NCBI GenBank assembly: GCA_031546845.1
Contig: JAVBJT010000005.1
Coordinates: 40,460-104,459, forward strand
Source: Azoarcus sp031546845
Lineage (GTDB): Bacteria > Pseudomonadota > Gammaproteobacteria > Burkholderiales > Rhodocyclaceae
Reading direction: 5' to 3'
Length of the DNA stretch: 64,000 nucleotides
This document shows, one piece after another, positions 27,589 to 35,082 of the stretch. Below the pieces are notes generated by a model. That model searched no databases and had not been told where the DNA came from. It was given only the letters and a program-made list of their open reading frames with translations. How positions within the stretch are numbered: position 1 is the stretch's first letter; each line of letters starts with the position of its first letter. The position numbers and the translations under genes are program-made.

Positions 27589-27699
27589 CTCATACGGATT
27601 CGCCTTCAATCGTATAACTGTGTTGGGTCGCCTTGTCGTGCTACAGCACTGTCAGCGGCTCCTCGCCTTGTTATCCAATTGAATGCAAATCCGTATCAG
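27589..27699. repeat. 111-bp element with terminal inverted repeats, copy 1
   Basis: This sequence recurs at 42379-42489 with the same length and about ten differences (roughly 91% identity by eye). Its ends are inverted repeats: ATACGGATTCGCCTTCAAT at 27592-27610 pairs with ATTGAATGCAAATCCGTAT at 27678-27696. An internal hairpin GTGCTACAGCAC is present in both copies. It looks like a MITE or other non-autonomous repeat. Its last bases contain the stop codon of the minus-strand gene that ends at 27696. Confidence 0.85.
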
Positions 27700-28067
27700 T
27701 AATCGAGCAGGGTCCGGCAGCTTTCCTCGCGCCCCGTCATGGCGCTGAAGCGTTTCAGTCGTTCGCGCACAAAATCGTCGGAGACGCGGCGGTTGGCGCA
27801 GTATTCGCGCAGTTGCATGGCGTAGGCGAGGTATTGCAGGTCTTCGACTGTTTTTGCGATCGCGGGGAAGCGGTAGCCCCGGGTATCGCGCCAGTCGTCC
27901 GCGTCCTTTTTTCCCTTTTCTTCTGTGGTGGGTTCCGTGGCGGCTGGTGGCGTGGTGGGCGCCGTGGCTTGCGCCTCCTGGGCTTGCCCGCCAGCCTGCG
28001 GCGCTTGCGCCACGGCGCACGGCGCTAGCAGGAGCAGCGGCAACAGGAGAATGAGCGGTAAGCGCAT
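27696..28067 (-). CDS. Small exported hypothetical protein (123 aa)
   Basis: A signal peptide (MRLPLILLLPLLLLAPCAVA) is followed by a Gln/Ala/Pro/Thr-rich linker and a compact C-terminal domain of about 70 residues (RGYRFPAIAKTVEDLQYLAY, then QLREYCANRRVSDDFVRERL and GREESCRTLLDY). The two Cys could form a disulfide. Its TGA stop codon is formed by the end of the 111-bp repeat. The domain is unknown to me. The gene stands alone between the repeat and an M28 peptidase on the same strand. Confidence 0.7.
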   Translation of the reverse strand: MRLPLILLLPLLLLAPCAVAQAPQAGGQAQEAQATAPTTPPAATEPTTEEKGKKDADDWRDTRGYRFPAIAKTVEDLQYLAYAMQLREYCANRRVSDDFVRERLKRFSAMTGREESCRTLLDY

Positions 28068-28184
28068 CGGATTTGGGCGTGGTGGAATGCACGCCGGATC
28101 GAATAAAAAAGGAAGGCAACACCTCTATTTACGACCCGGCGCGGGGCTTCTTGAGCGTTCGTGCCTGCGACGCGTTGTGTGGGC

Positions 28185-29207
28185 TTAGTGGCCGTTTCCC
28201 GGTGCGCTGGCCTGAATGAACGCGAAAACGCCCTGCACGACCTGGGCCAGGCGCGCATAGTCGAGCCGCTCGAAGGTGTCGCCGCCGAGGTGGTATTCGG
28301 TATTGCGGTAGAACGACGTGTCCGTGACCATCAGCGCCGGAATGCCCAACTGCCAGTAGTTGAGGTGGTCGGAGAAGTCCACGCCGGGTATGGCGGGCAG
28401 GGTGTTGATGGAATGCACCGGTAAATCGGCGGCGCCGCGCATCGCCGCCTTCAGACGCCGGGTTGGCGACCAGTCCTGCAAGCGCGAAACGATGGCGATG
28501 AAGTTGCCTTGCGTCGGGTACAGCAGTTCCATGCCTTGCACGGGGTAACGCTGGCTGTCGGGCGCGTCGCTGAAAAAGCCGATCATCTCCAGCGAGATCA
28601 TTAGCTCGACGGTTTGCCCCGCGTCGGTCAGCGACTTGGCGTGCCAGGCGCTACCCATGTCGTCGGTACGGAAGTGGGGTGGTTCTTCCAGCGTGTAGGC
28701 AACCAGTTCCACTGCGCGCGTGGGCGGGTGCGCCGCCAGCAGGTACGCCAGTTCGATCAGGCTGGCCACGCCGCTGGCGTTGTCGTCGGCGCCGGGTGTG
28801 TGCGTTTGCCGGGTGAAGGGCTGGCGAGCTTGTTCGGCGGCGAACGCGTTACCGTATGAATCGTAATGAGCGCCGATGACGAGCAGCGGCCCGTCGGCCG
28901 GCCCGAAGCGGGCGATGATGTTGTCGAAGCGCACGCCGTCGGAAAGCACCGCTTGCCGGCGGACCGTCGCGCCACTGGCGGCCAGCGCTTCATGGATATA
29001 GGTCGCACTGGCGGCCAGGGTTGCTGGGCGGTCGAAGCTGCGCGGGTAGAGCGTTTCGGATAAATGGCGCACGTGCTCCTGCATGCGCGCGATGTCGGGC
29101 AGCGGTGGGCGGGAAGGGCGCGGGCGAACGAAGGGCTGCGTGGTCAAAAACCAAAGCCCGAAGGCGGCAAAGGCGAAAATCAGGATAAGGCGGCCTAGTG
29201 TACGCAT
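28185..29207 (-). CDS. M28-family zinc metallopeptidase, membrane-anchored
   Basis: The 340-residue protein has an N-terminal hydrophobic anchor (LGRLILIFAFAAFGLWFL) and an M28 aminopeptidase catalytic domain. Its zinc and catalytic landmarks are GAHYDSYGN, the bridging Asp in PGADDNASG, the Glu pair in YTLEEPPHF, and a C-terminal His in NTEYHLGGDT. Members cleave N-terminal residues or peptides. The domain faces the periplasm if the anchor is inserted normally. A PP2C phosphatase gene lies 100 bases upstream on the same strand. Substrate unknown. Confidence 0.85.
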   Translation of the reverse strand: MRTLGRLILIFAFAAFGLWFLTTQPFVRPRPSRPPLPDIARMQEHVRHLSETLYPRSFDRPATLAASATYIHEALAASGATVRRQAVLSDGVRFDNIIARFGPADGPLLVIGAHYDSYGNAFAAEQARQPFTRQTHTPGADDNASGVASLIELAYLLAAHPPTRAVELVAYTLEEPPHFRTDDMGSAWHAKSLTDAGQTVELMISLEMIGFFSDAPDSQRYPVQGMELLYPTQGNFIAIVSRLQDWSPTRRLKAAMRGAADLPVHSINTLPAIPGVDFSDHLNYWQLGIPALMVTDTSFYRNTEYHLGGDTFERLDYARLAQVVQGVFAFIQASAPGNGH

Positions 29208-29310
29208 CGGAGTTCAGAACAAAGGGTACGTCGCCGCCGCGAAAGCCAGCCGAATGGCCGGGCTGTTCGGGAAAATAAATGGTCGTGGCGTTTCCGGGAC
29301 GCGTGGCGCC

Positions 29311-30063
29311 CTAGGTGGTTTTTTCGATCAGCTTGATGATGGCGAGCGAGATGTTGTCGCCTCCGCCGGCCCCGCGTACGCGCGCTTCGTCGATCAGGAA
29401 TTGCGCCGCTTCGCGCGCTGTGTTCGTGTGGATCGTGGTGGCCAGTTCGCTGTCGTTGAAATAGCCCCACAGGCCGTCCGAGCACAGCAGAAAGCTGTCG
29501 CCGGCGTGCAGGGCGGAGACGCCGCCGTGTTCGATGCGCGGTTCGCGCTCGCTGCCCAGACAGTGCAATAGCACGTTGCGCTGCGGATGGCTGAGCGCGC
29601 CGGCCTCATCCAGCCTGCCCTTGCGTTGCAACTCGCCGACCAGGGAATGATCCTGGCTGCGTTTTACCGTTTCGACACCGCGAAAGTGGTACAGGCGGGA
29701 ATCGCCGCAATGCGCCCAGACGGCTTCTCCCGCGTGCAGCAGAAACACGACCGCTGTGCTGTGCGGGTCTTGTTCGCTGGTGAAGCGGGTGAGCTTGATC
29801 ACCAAGTGGGCTTCGTTGACGATGCTTTCGAGCAGACCCCGTGGTGTTTCGCTACGGGGGGCGAAGGAATCGAAATTCTGTTTCGCCTTGATCAGCACCT
29901 GTTCCGCCGCCATGGCGCCGCCGGAATGGCCACCCATGCCGTCGGCGAGCACGGCAAGCAGCGTGCCATTGCGGATCGGATGGGCAAACAGTGCAACGCG
30001 GTCCTGTTGCTCTTGGCGATCGCCAATATGCCGCGCAACACAGGTTTCGACGGAAAGGGGCAT
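29311..30063 (-). CDS. PP2C-family serine/threonine protein phosphatase
   Basis: This 250-residue stand-alone PP2C domain is a metal-dependent Ser/Thr phosphatase. Metal-binding and catalytic motifs are QEQQDRVALF near the N-terminus, LADGMGGHSGG, GDSRLYHFRG, LLCSDGLWGY and GGGDNISLAI. No kinase gene is nearby, although such phosphatases often pair with Hanks-type kinases or FHA proteins. A CRP-type palindrome lies about 90 bases upstream of the start and may regulate it. Confidence 0.92.
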   Translation of the reverse strand: MPLSVETCVARHIGDRQEQQDRVALFAHPIRNGTLLAVLADGMGGHSGGAMAAEQVLIKAKQNFDSFAPRSETPRGLLESIVNEAHLVIKLTRFTSEQDPHSTAVVFLLHAGEAVWAHCGDSRLYHFRGVETVKRSQDHSLVGELQRKGRLDEAGALSHPQRNVLLHCLGSEREPRIEHGGVSALHAGDSFLLCSDGLWGYFNDSELATTIHTNTAREAAQFLIDEARVRGAGGGDNISLAIIKLIEKTT

Positions 30064-30151
30064 GGGGCGCTAGGGGAAAAGGGGGTGCGATCGCAATCAT
30101 AGCAACCGCCACCCCTCGCAGGACGAAGTGTGATCGTCGGTGTGGTGCGGG

Positions 30152-30167
30152 TGTGACATTTATCACG
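30152..30167. promoter_or_regulatory. CRP/FNR-superfamily binding site
   Basis: TGTGACATTTATCACG matches the CRP consensus TGTGA-N6-TCACA except for the last base. It lies about 90 bases upstream of the PP2C start and just past the 3' end of glcF, so the PP2C gene is the likely target. Confidence 0.5.
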
Positions 30168-30191
30168 CCCGGTCTTATTTAAAACGGAAAG

Positions 30192-31436
30192 CTAAAGCGG
30201 AAAACCGTTCAGCCGCGCATCGATCAATTCGACCCAATGCCGCACCGGTGTTGTTGTGCCAGCCTGCAAATGGGAAATGCAGCCGATATTGGCCGAGGCG
30301 ATCAGTGCCGGGGTTCCCTCGCCCAGCGCGGCGAGCTTGTTTGCGCGCAGACGCGCGGAGAGTTCGGGTTGCAGAATCGCGTAGGTGCCGGCGGAACCGC
30401 AGCACAGGTGCGCATCGCGCACCGGCGTCAGGCGAAAGCCCGCGGTGTTGAGCAGCCTTTCGACGGTATCGCGTACCTTCAGGCCGTGCTGCAACGTGCA
30501 CGGCGCATGCCAGGCGACCGCCAATGGCGCGCCCGGCTTGTCTTTCAGCAATGCGGCGAGCGTGTCGACCCCGGCCGCGACAATCTCGCCGATATCGCGC
30601 GCCATCGCGGCGATTTGTTCCGCTTTACCGGCATACGCTGGATCGTGCCGCAGCAGATGGCCGTAATCTTTGATCTGCACGCCACAGCCCGAGGCGGTCA
30701 GGGCGATGGCCTCGATTTCGCCGCACTCGATCGCCGGCCACCAGGCGTCGATATTGCGGCGGGCGTCGTTTTGGGCGCCGCCGTGGTCGTCCAGGTGGAA
30801 GCGCACCGCGCCGCAGCAGCCCGCGCCCGCCGCCTCCACCAGCGAGATGCCCAGCGTATCGAGCACGCGCGCGGCGGCGGCGTTGATCGAGGGCGCCATC
30901 GCCGGTTGCACGCAGCCGGCCAGTGCCAGCATGCGGCGCGTGTGCCGCGCGCGCGGCCATGGGCCGGCAGGGCGCGATGGGGGTACTTTGTCTTGCAGCG
31001 GCGCCGGCAATACGCCGCGTACCATGCGTCCCGCTTTCATCGCCGCCGCGAACAGGCCGGCGCGTGGCACGAATTCGCGTAGCGCCCAGCGTAGCGCGCG
31101 TTCGCCGCCACGCCGGGATACCTTGCCGTCGACCACATGGCGGCCGATATCTAGCAGCCGGCCGTAGGCGACACCCGACGGACAGGTGGTTTCGCAGGCG
31201 CGGCAGGTCAGGCAGCGGTCCAGATGCAGGCGTGTTTTTTCGCTCACCGCCTGCCCTTCCAGCATCTGCTTGATGAGGTAGATGCGTCCGCGCGGGCCGT
31301 CGAGTTCGTCGCCGAGCAGTTGGTAGGTCGGGCAGGTGGCGGTGCAGAAGCCGCAATGCACGCATTTGCGCAGAATGCTGTCGGCTTCGCGGCCTTCGTC
31401 GGTATCGCGGATGAAATCGGCGAGTTGCGTTTGCAT
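30192..31436 (-). CDS. glcF: Glycolate oxidase iron-sulfur subunit GlcF
   Basis: GlcF is the iron-sulfur subunit that carries electrons from glycolate oxidation. Two 4Fe-4S cluster motifs are present near the N-terminus: CVHCGFCTATCPTY and CLTCRACETTCPSG. Two CCG-type cysteine-rich domains follow (AGCCGAVRFHLDD and HLCCGSAGTYA). At 414 residues the length is usual. It is last in the operon glcD, a small ORF, glcE, glcF, with a 15-base gap to glcE. The complex oxidises glycolate to glyoxylate at the membrane. Confidence 0.95.
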   Translation of the reverse strand: MQTQLADFIRDTDEGREADSILRKCVHCGFCTATCPTYQLLGDELDGPRGRIYLIKQMLEGQAVSEKTRLHLDRCLTCRACETTCPSGVAYGRLLDIGRHVVDGKVSRRGGERALRWALREFVPRAGLFAAAMKAGRMVRGVLPAPLQDKVPPSRPAGPWPRARHTRRMLALAGCVQPAMAPSINAAAARVLDTLGISLVEAAGAGCCGAVRFHLDDHGGAQNDARRNIDAWWPAIECGEIEAIALTASGCGVQIKDYGHLLRHDPAYAGKAEQIAAMARDIGEIVAAGVDTLAALLKDKPGAPLAVAWHAPCTLQHGLKVRDTVERLLNTAGFRLTPVRDAHLCCGSAGTYAILQPELSARLRANKLAALGEGTPALIASANIGCISHLQAGTTTPVRHWVELIDARLNGFPL

Positions 31437-31451
31437 GCTCGGGGCCTGTTC

Positions 31452-32522
31452 TCAGAATTCCGGGTAGAGCCGGCCGGGGTTGAAGACGCCAGCGGGGTCG
31501 AATGCGCTCTTGAGGCGGCGATGAATCGCCATCAATGGCGCCGATAGCGGGGTGAAAACCTCGCCCGTGCGTTCCCCGCCGCGAAACAGCGTGGCATGGC
31601 CGCCGAGCATGGCGGCGCGGTGGCGGATGTCAGAGGCGGGGCCGTCGCTGGTGAGCCAGCGCAGCGCGCCGCCCCATTCGATCAGTTGCCGACCCGGCAG
31701 TTTGAGCGGTGGGGCCGAACTGGGCAGCGCGATGCGCCACAGCGGTTTGCCTGTGTCGGCGGCGAATTCGTCCGCCGTTTGTTCGCGCAAACCGGACCAG
31801 AATGCGGTGGCGGTTCCGGCGTCGATGCGCTCGCCGCCAAGCCGCGCGGTTGCCGCCCGCACCGCGGCGTCCGCGCCGGAAAGGCGCAGCGTGAGTGTGC
31901 CCGCGGCCCAGGCCGAAGCGGACAGGGGCAGCGGTTGGCCGTTCCAATCGTTGATGCGCCTGATTGCTTCGGCTTCGTCGAACTCGAAGCGCAACGTGGC
32001 TTCGGCTGCCGGGTACGGCAAAACCTTGAGCGACAGTTCGAGGATGATGCCGAGCGTGCCGAGGCTACCGGCGATCAGGCGCGAAACGTCGTAGCCGGCG
32101 ACGTTTTTCATCACTTGGCCACCGAAGGACAGTACGTCGCCACGGCCATCGAGCAGTTTCACGCCGAGAACGAAGTCGCGCACAGCGCCGGCAGTGGCGC
32201 GGCGTGGGCCGGACAAGCCGGCAGCAACGCAGCCGGCTACCGTGGCGGCGGGGCCGAAATGCGGCGGCTCGAAGGCGAGAAATTGGCGTTCGCCATCGAG
32301 CAAGGTTTCCAGGTCGGCGAGCCGGGTGCCGCCGCGCACGGTAACGACCAGTTCGGTCGGCTCGTAAGCGATGACGCCGGTGTGGGTGGAAACGTCGAAG
32401 ATGTCCGCATCCACCGCGCGGCCGTAAAAATCTTTGCTGCCGCCGCCACGTAGGGCCAGCGGTGTGCCTGTGGCGGCAGCGGCGCGAATGCGCTCGGCCC
32501 ATGCGGAAACGGGATCGCTCAT
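31452..32522 (-). CDS. glcE: Glycolate oxidase FAD-binding subunit GlcE
   Basis: The 356-residue protein has an FAD-binding type 4 domain. Landmarks are GTPLALRGGGSKDFYG, the FAD loop LAFEPPHFGPAATVAGCVA, GPRRATAGAVRDFVLG and FGGQVMKNVAGYDVSRL, with a C-terminal cap ending NPGRLYPEF. GlcE forms the glycolate oxidase complex with GlcD and GlcF. Its ATG overlaps the stop codon of the preceding 54-aa ORF, indicating translational coupling. Confidence 0.95.
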   Translation of the reverse strand: MSDPVSAWAERIRAAAATGTPLALRGGGSKDFYGRAVDADIFDVSTHTGVIAYEPTELVVTVRGGTRLADLETLLDGERQFLAFEPPHFGPAATVAGCVAAGLSGPRRATAGAVRDFVLGVKLLDGRGDVLSFGGQVMKNVAGYDVSRLIAGSLGTLGIILELSLKVLPYPAAEATLRFEFDEAEAIRRINDWNGQPLPLSASAWAAGTLTLRLSGADAAVRAATARLGGERIDAGTATAFWSGLREQTADEFAADTGKPLWRIALPSSAPPLKLPGRQLIEWGGALRWLTSDGPASDIRHRAAMLGGHATLFRGGERTGEVFTPLSAPLMAIHRRLKSAFDPAGVFNPGRLYPEF

Positions 32523-32683
32523 GGTTTTTCTGCCTCATCGTGCCGGGCTGTTTGCCCGGGTGTTTCGGGGGGCTGCCGCTTCGACCCGCTCAGCGTGCGT
32601 AGCGCGAGCCAGGAGCCGACGAGCGACAGCACCGGCACCGCCACGAGCAAAAACTGGATCCAGCCCTTGTCCATCGTCGCCAT
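32519..32683 (-). CDS. 54-aa single-pass membrane microprotein in the glc operon
   Basis: A short open frame exactly fills the gap between glcD and glcE. Its ATG (32683-32681) overlaps the glcD stop by one base, and its TGA (32521-32519) overlaps the glcE ATG by two bases. It reads MATMDKGWIQFLLVAVPVLS, continues LVGSWLALRT as one membrane helix, and ends in a polar tail RHDEAEKP. Such tight stop-start coupling on both sides is strong evidence of translation. It may anchor the soluble GlcDEF complex to the membrane; that is inference. Confidence 0.75.
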   Translation of the reverse strand: MATMDKGWIQFLLVAVPVLSLVGSWLALRTLSGSKRQPPETPGQTARHDEAEKP

Positions 32684-34194
32684 CAGAAACGCGGCAGTTC
32701 AGGGTGGGGCAGGGCGCCGCCATGCACGTGCATGCGCCCGTATTCCGCGCAACGGTGCAGGGTCGGAATGGCCTTGCCGGGGTTGAGCAGCCCGGACGGG
32801 TCGAACGCGGCCTTGATGCGGAAAAACTGGGTACGTTCGGCTGCGCCGAACTGAGAGCACATCTGGTTGATCTTTTCGATGCCGACGCCGTGTTCGCCAG
32901 TAATGGTGCCGCCCAGCGCCACCGACAGTTCGAGGATTTCGGCGCCGAAGGCTTCCGCGCGCGCCTGCTCGCCCGGTGCGTTGGCATCGAACAGGATCAA
33001 CGGATGCAGGTTGCCGTCGCCGGCGTGGAAGACGTTGATGCAGCGCAGGTTATAACGCCGCTCCATGTTCTGGATCGCAATCAGCATTTCACCCAGACGC
33101 TTGCGTGGAATCGTGCCGTCCATGCAGTAGTAGTCGGGCGAGATGCGCCCGGCGGCGGGAAAGGCGGCTTTGCGTCCGGCCCAGAAGCGTAGCCGCTCGG
33201 CTTCGTCGCGCGAAACGCGGATCTCGGTTGCGCCGCTTGCTTCCAGTACGGCGCGCACGCGGGCGATCTCTTCTTCCACTTCCTCCGGCGTGCCGTCGGA
33301 TTCGCACAGCAGGATGGCCTTTGCGTCCAGCGGGTAGCCGGCATGGACGAATTCCTCCACCGCCACGGTAGCGGGCTGATCCATCATTTCGAGGCCGGCG
33401 GGAATGATGCCGGCGGCGATGACCGCCGCGACCGCGTTGCCCGCGCGCGCAACGTCGTCGAATGCGGCGAGCACGCACCGGGCAAGCTGTGGTTTGGGGG
33501 TGAGCCGCACGGTAACTTCGGTGACGACCGCCAGCATGCCTTCCGAGCCTGTCACGAGGGCGAGCAGATCGAAGCCGGGCGAATCCAGCGCATGGCTGCC
33601 GAATTCCACGATTTCACCGTCGATGGTGACGCCGCGCACGCGCAGCAGGTTATGCACGGTCAGCCCATATTTGAGGCAATGCACGCCACCGGAATTTTCC
33701 GCGACGTTGCCGCCGATGGTGCAGGCGATCTGCGACGACGGATCGGGCGCGTAATACAGGCCGTGCGCGGCGACGGCCTCGGAAATGGCAAGGTTGCGCA
33801 CGCCGGGCTGGACTGCCGCCGTGCGTGCGTGGGCGTCGATGTGCACGATGCGGTTCAGCCGCGCCAACGACAGCAGCACGCCCTGTGCATGCGGCAGTGC
33901 GCCGCCGGACAGGCCGGTGCCGGCGCCGCGCGCCACGACCGGAACGCCGAGTGTCCGGCAAGCGCGTAGTACTGCTACCACCCCGTCTTCGCTGGCCGGC
34001 AGCGCCACTGCGAGCGGCACCGCGCGCCAAGTGGAAAGGCCGTCGCATTCGTAGGGGCGCAAATCCTCGGCCTCGAACAGCAGCGCGCCCGCTGGCAGTG
34101 CGCGTGCCAGGGCTTCGACCACGCGCGCCTTGTCGATGGCGGAAAAGTCCGTGTCGCGCTGGCCGGGAACGGCCTCCTCGCTATCCATGCCCAT
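32683..34194 (-). CDS. glcD: Glycolate oxidase subunit GlcD
   Basis: The 503-residue FAD-linked catalytic subunit oxidises glycolate to glyoxylate. FAD-binding landmarks are PVVARGAGTGLSGGALP, YAPDPSSQIACTIGGNVAEN and LVTGSEGMLAVVTEVTVRL. The C-terminal domain shows INVFHAGDGNLHPLI and GGTITGEHGVG with catalytic-site His and Glu. It is the first gene of the operon. The upstream ~200 bases hold its divergent promoter region with rplU. No glcC regulator is visible. Confidence 0.95.
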   Translation of the reverse strand: MGMDSEEAVPGQRDTDFSAIDKARVVEALARALPAGALLFEAEDLRPYECDGLSTWRAVPLAVALPASEDGVVAVLRACRTLGVPVVARGAGTGLSGGALPHAQGVLLSLARLNRIVHIDAHARTAAVQPGVRNLAISEAVAAHGLYYAPDPSSQIACTIGGNVAENSGGVHCLKYGLTVHNLLRVRGVTIDGEIVEFGSHALDSPGFDLLALVTGSEGMLAVVTEVTVRLTPKPQLARCVLAAFDDVARAGNAVAAVIAAGIIPAGLEMMDQPATVAVEEFVHAGYPLDAKAILLCESDGTPEEVEEEIARVRAVLEASGATEIRVSRDEAERLRFWAGRKAAFPAAGRISPDYYCMDGTIPRKRLGEMLIAIQNMERRYNLRCINVFHAGDGNLHPLILFDANAPGEQARAEAFGAEILELSVALGGTITGEHGVGIEKINQMCSQFGAAERTQFFRIKAAFDPSGLLNPGKAIPTLHRCAEYGRMHVHGGALPHPELPRF

Positions 34195-34421
34195 GCCTTG
34201 CTCCCGCCATGTTTGTATTGCTGCCCGCGCCGCTTTGACGCCGTGGCCGTATCCGCCAGATTAACGGGATGGGCGTGGAATGTCAGCCTCGAAGCGGCCG
34301 GCCCGATCCGCCGCTTTCCCGCTTACGAACTTCCTTGCCGTTGATTAATATTGCTTTTTTCTTCGCGCGGAAGTAGCATCGCGGGTTCTTTGTTGCATCA
34401 ACCATCAATTGGAGTAGCACC

Positions 34422-34733
34422 ATGTACGCGGTGATAAAAACCGGTGGCAAGCAGTATCGCGTCTGCGCCGGCGAAAAGATCAAGGTAGAACAGATACCGG
34501 CCGACGTGGGTTCCGAAATCACCATCGACCAGGTGCTCATGGTCGGCGAAGGCGAGTCGGTAAAGATCGGCACGCCCGTGGTTTCTGGCGCCGCAGTGAA
34601 GGCCACCGTGGTTTCCCACGGCCGTCACGACAAGGTCAAGATTTTCAAGATGCGCCGGCGCAAGCACTACCAGAAGCATCAGGGGCATCGTCAAAATTAC
34701 ACCGAGCTTCGCATCGAAGCGATTTCGGCCTAA
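34422..34733 (+). CDS. rplU: 50S ribosomal protein L21
   Basis: The 103-residue L21 binds 23S rRNA in the large subunit. It starts MYAVIKTGGKQYRV and has the family signature with VSHGRHDKVKIFKMRRRK then HYQKHQGHRQ. GGAG precedes the start. It is the first gene of the conserved rplU-rpmA-obgE order, 12 bases before rpmA. Confidence 0.98.
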   Translation: MYAVIKTGGKQYRVCAGEKIKVEQIPADVGSEITIDQVLMVGEGESVKIGTPVVSGAAVKATVVSHGRHDKVKIFKMRRRKHYQKHQGHRQNYTELRIEAISA

Positions 34734-34745
34734 GGAGCGCACACC

Positions 34746-35009
34746 ATGGCACACAAAAAAGCGGGCGGCAGTTCCCGTAACGGCCGCGACTCAGAATCAA
34801 AACGCCTGGGCGTCAAGCGCTACGGTGGCCAGTTTGTCGCCGCCGGCAATATTCTCGTCCGCCAGCGCGGCACGGAATATCATCCGGGCGAAAACGTCGG
34901 TATCGGCAAGGACCACACGCTGTTCGCGCTCAAGGACGGCACGGTGAAGTTCGTCGTCAAGGGGCCGGCCAGGCGCCGCACCGTCATCATCGAAGCCGCA
35001 ACGGCTTGA
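34746..35009 (+). CDS. rpmA: 50S ribosomal protein L27
   Basis: The 87-residue L27 has an N-terminal arm that reaches the peptidyl transferase centre. It begins MAHKKAGGSSRNGRDSESKR and contains RQRGTEYHPGENVGIGKDHT. AAGGAG lies ahead of the start. It is followed by a hairpin terminator and then obgE. Confidence 0.98.
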   Translation: MAHKKAGGSSRNGRDSESKRLGVKRYGGQFVAAGNILVRQRGTEYHPGENVGIGKDHTLFALKDGTVKFVVKGPARRRTVIIEAATA

Positions 35010-35027
35010 GCTTAGGCTGTTGTGGAG

Positions 35028-35058
35028 AAAAGCCCTATCCTTGCGGTAGGGCTTTTTT
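35028..35058 (+). terminator. Rho-independent terminator between rpmA and obgE
   Basis: AAAAGCCCTACC-type arms (AGCCCTATCC and GGTAGGGCT) enclose a short TTGC-like loop and are followed by six T. It would end or attenuate the rplU-rpmA transcript, so obgE probably has part of its expression from another promoter. Confidence 0.8.
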
Positions 35059-35082
35059 GTTTATGCCCGCAGGCAAATACGA

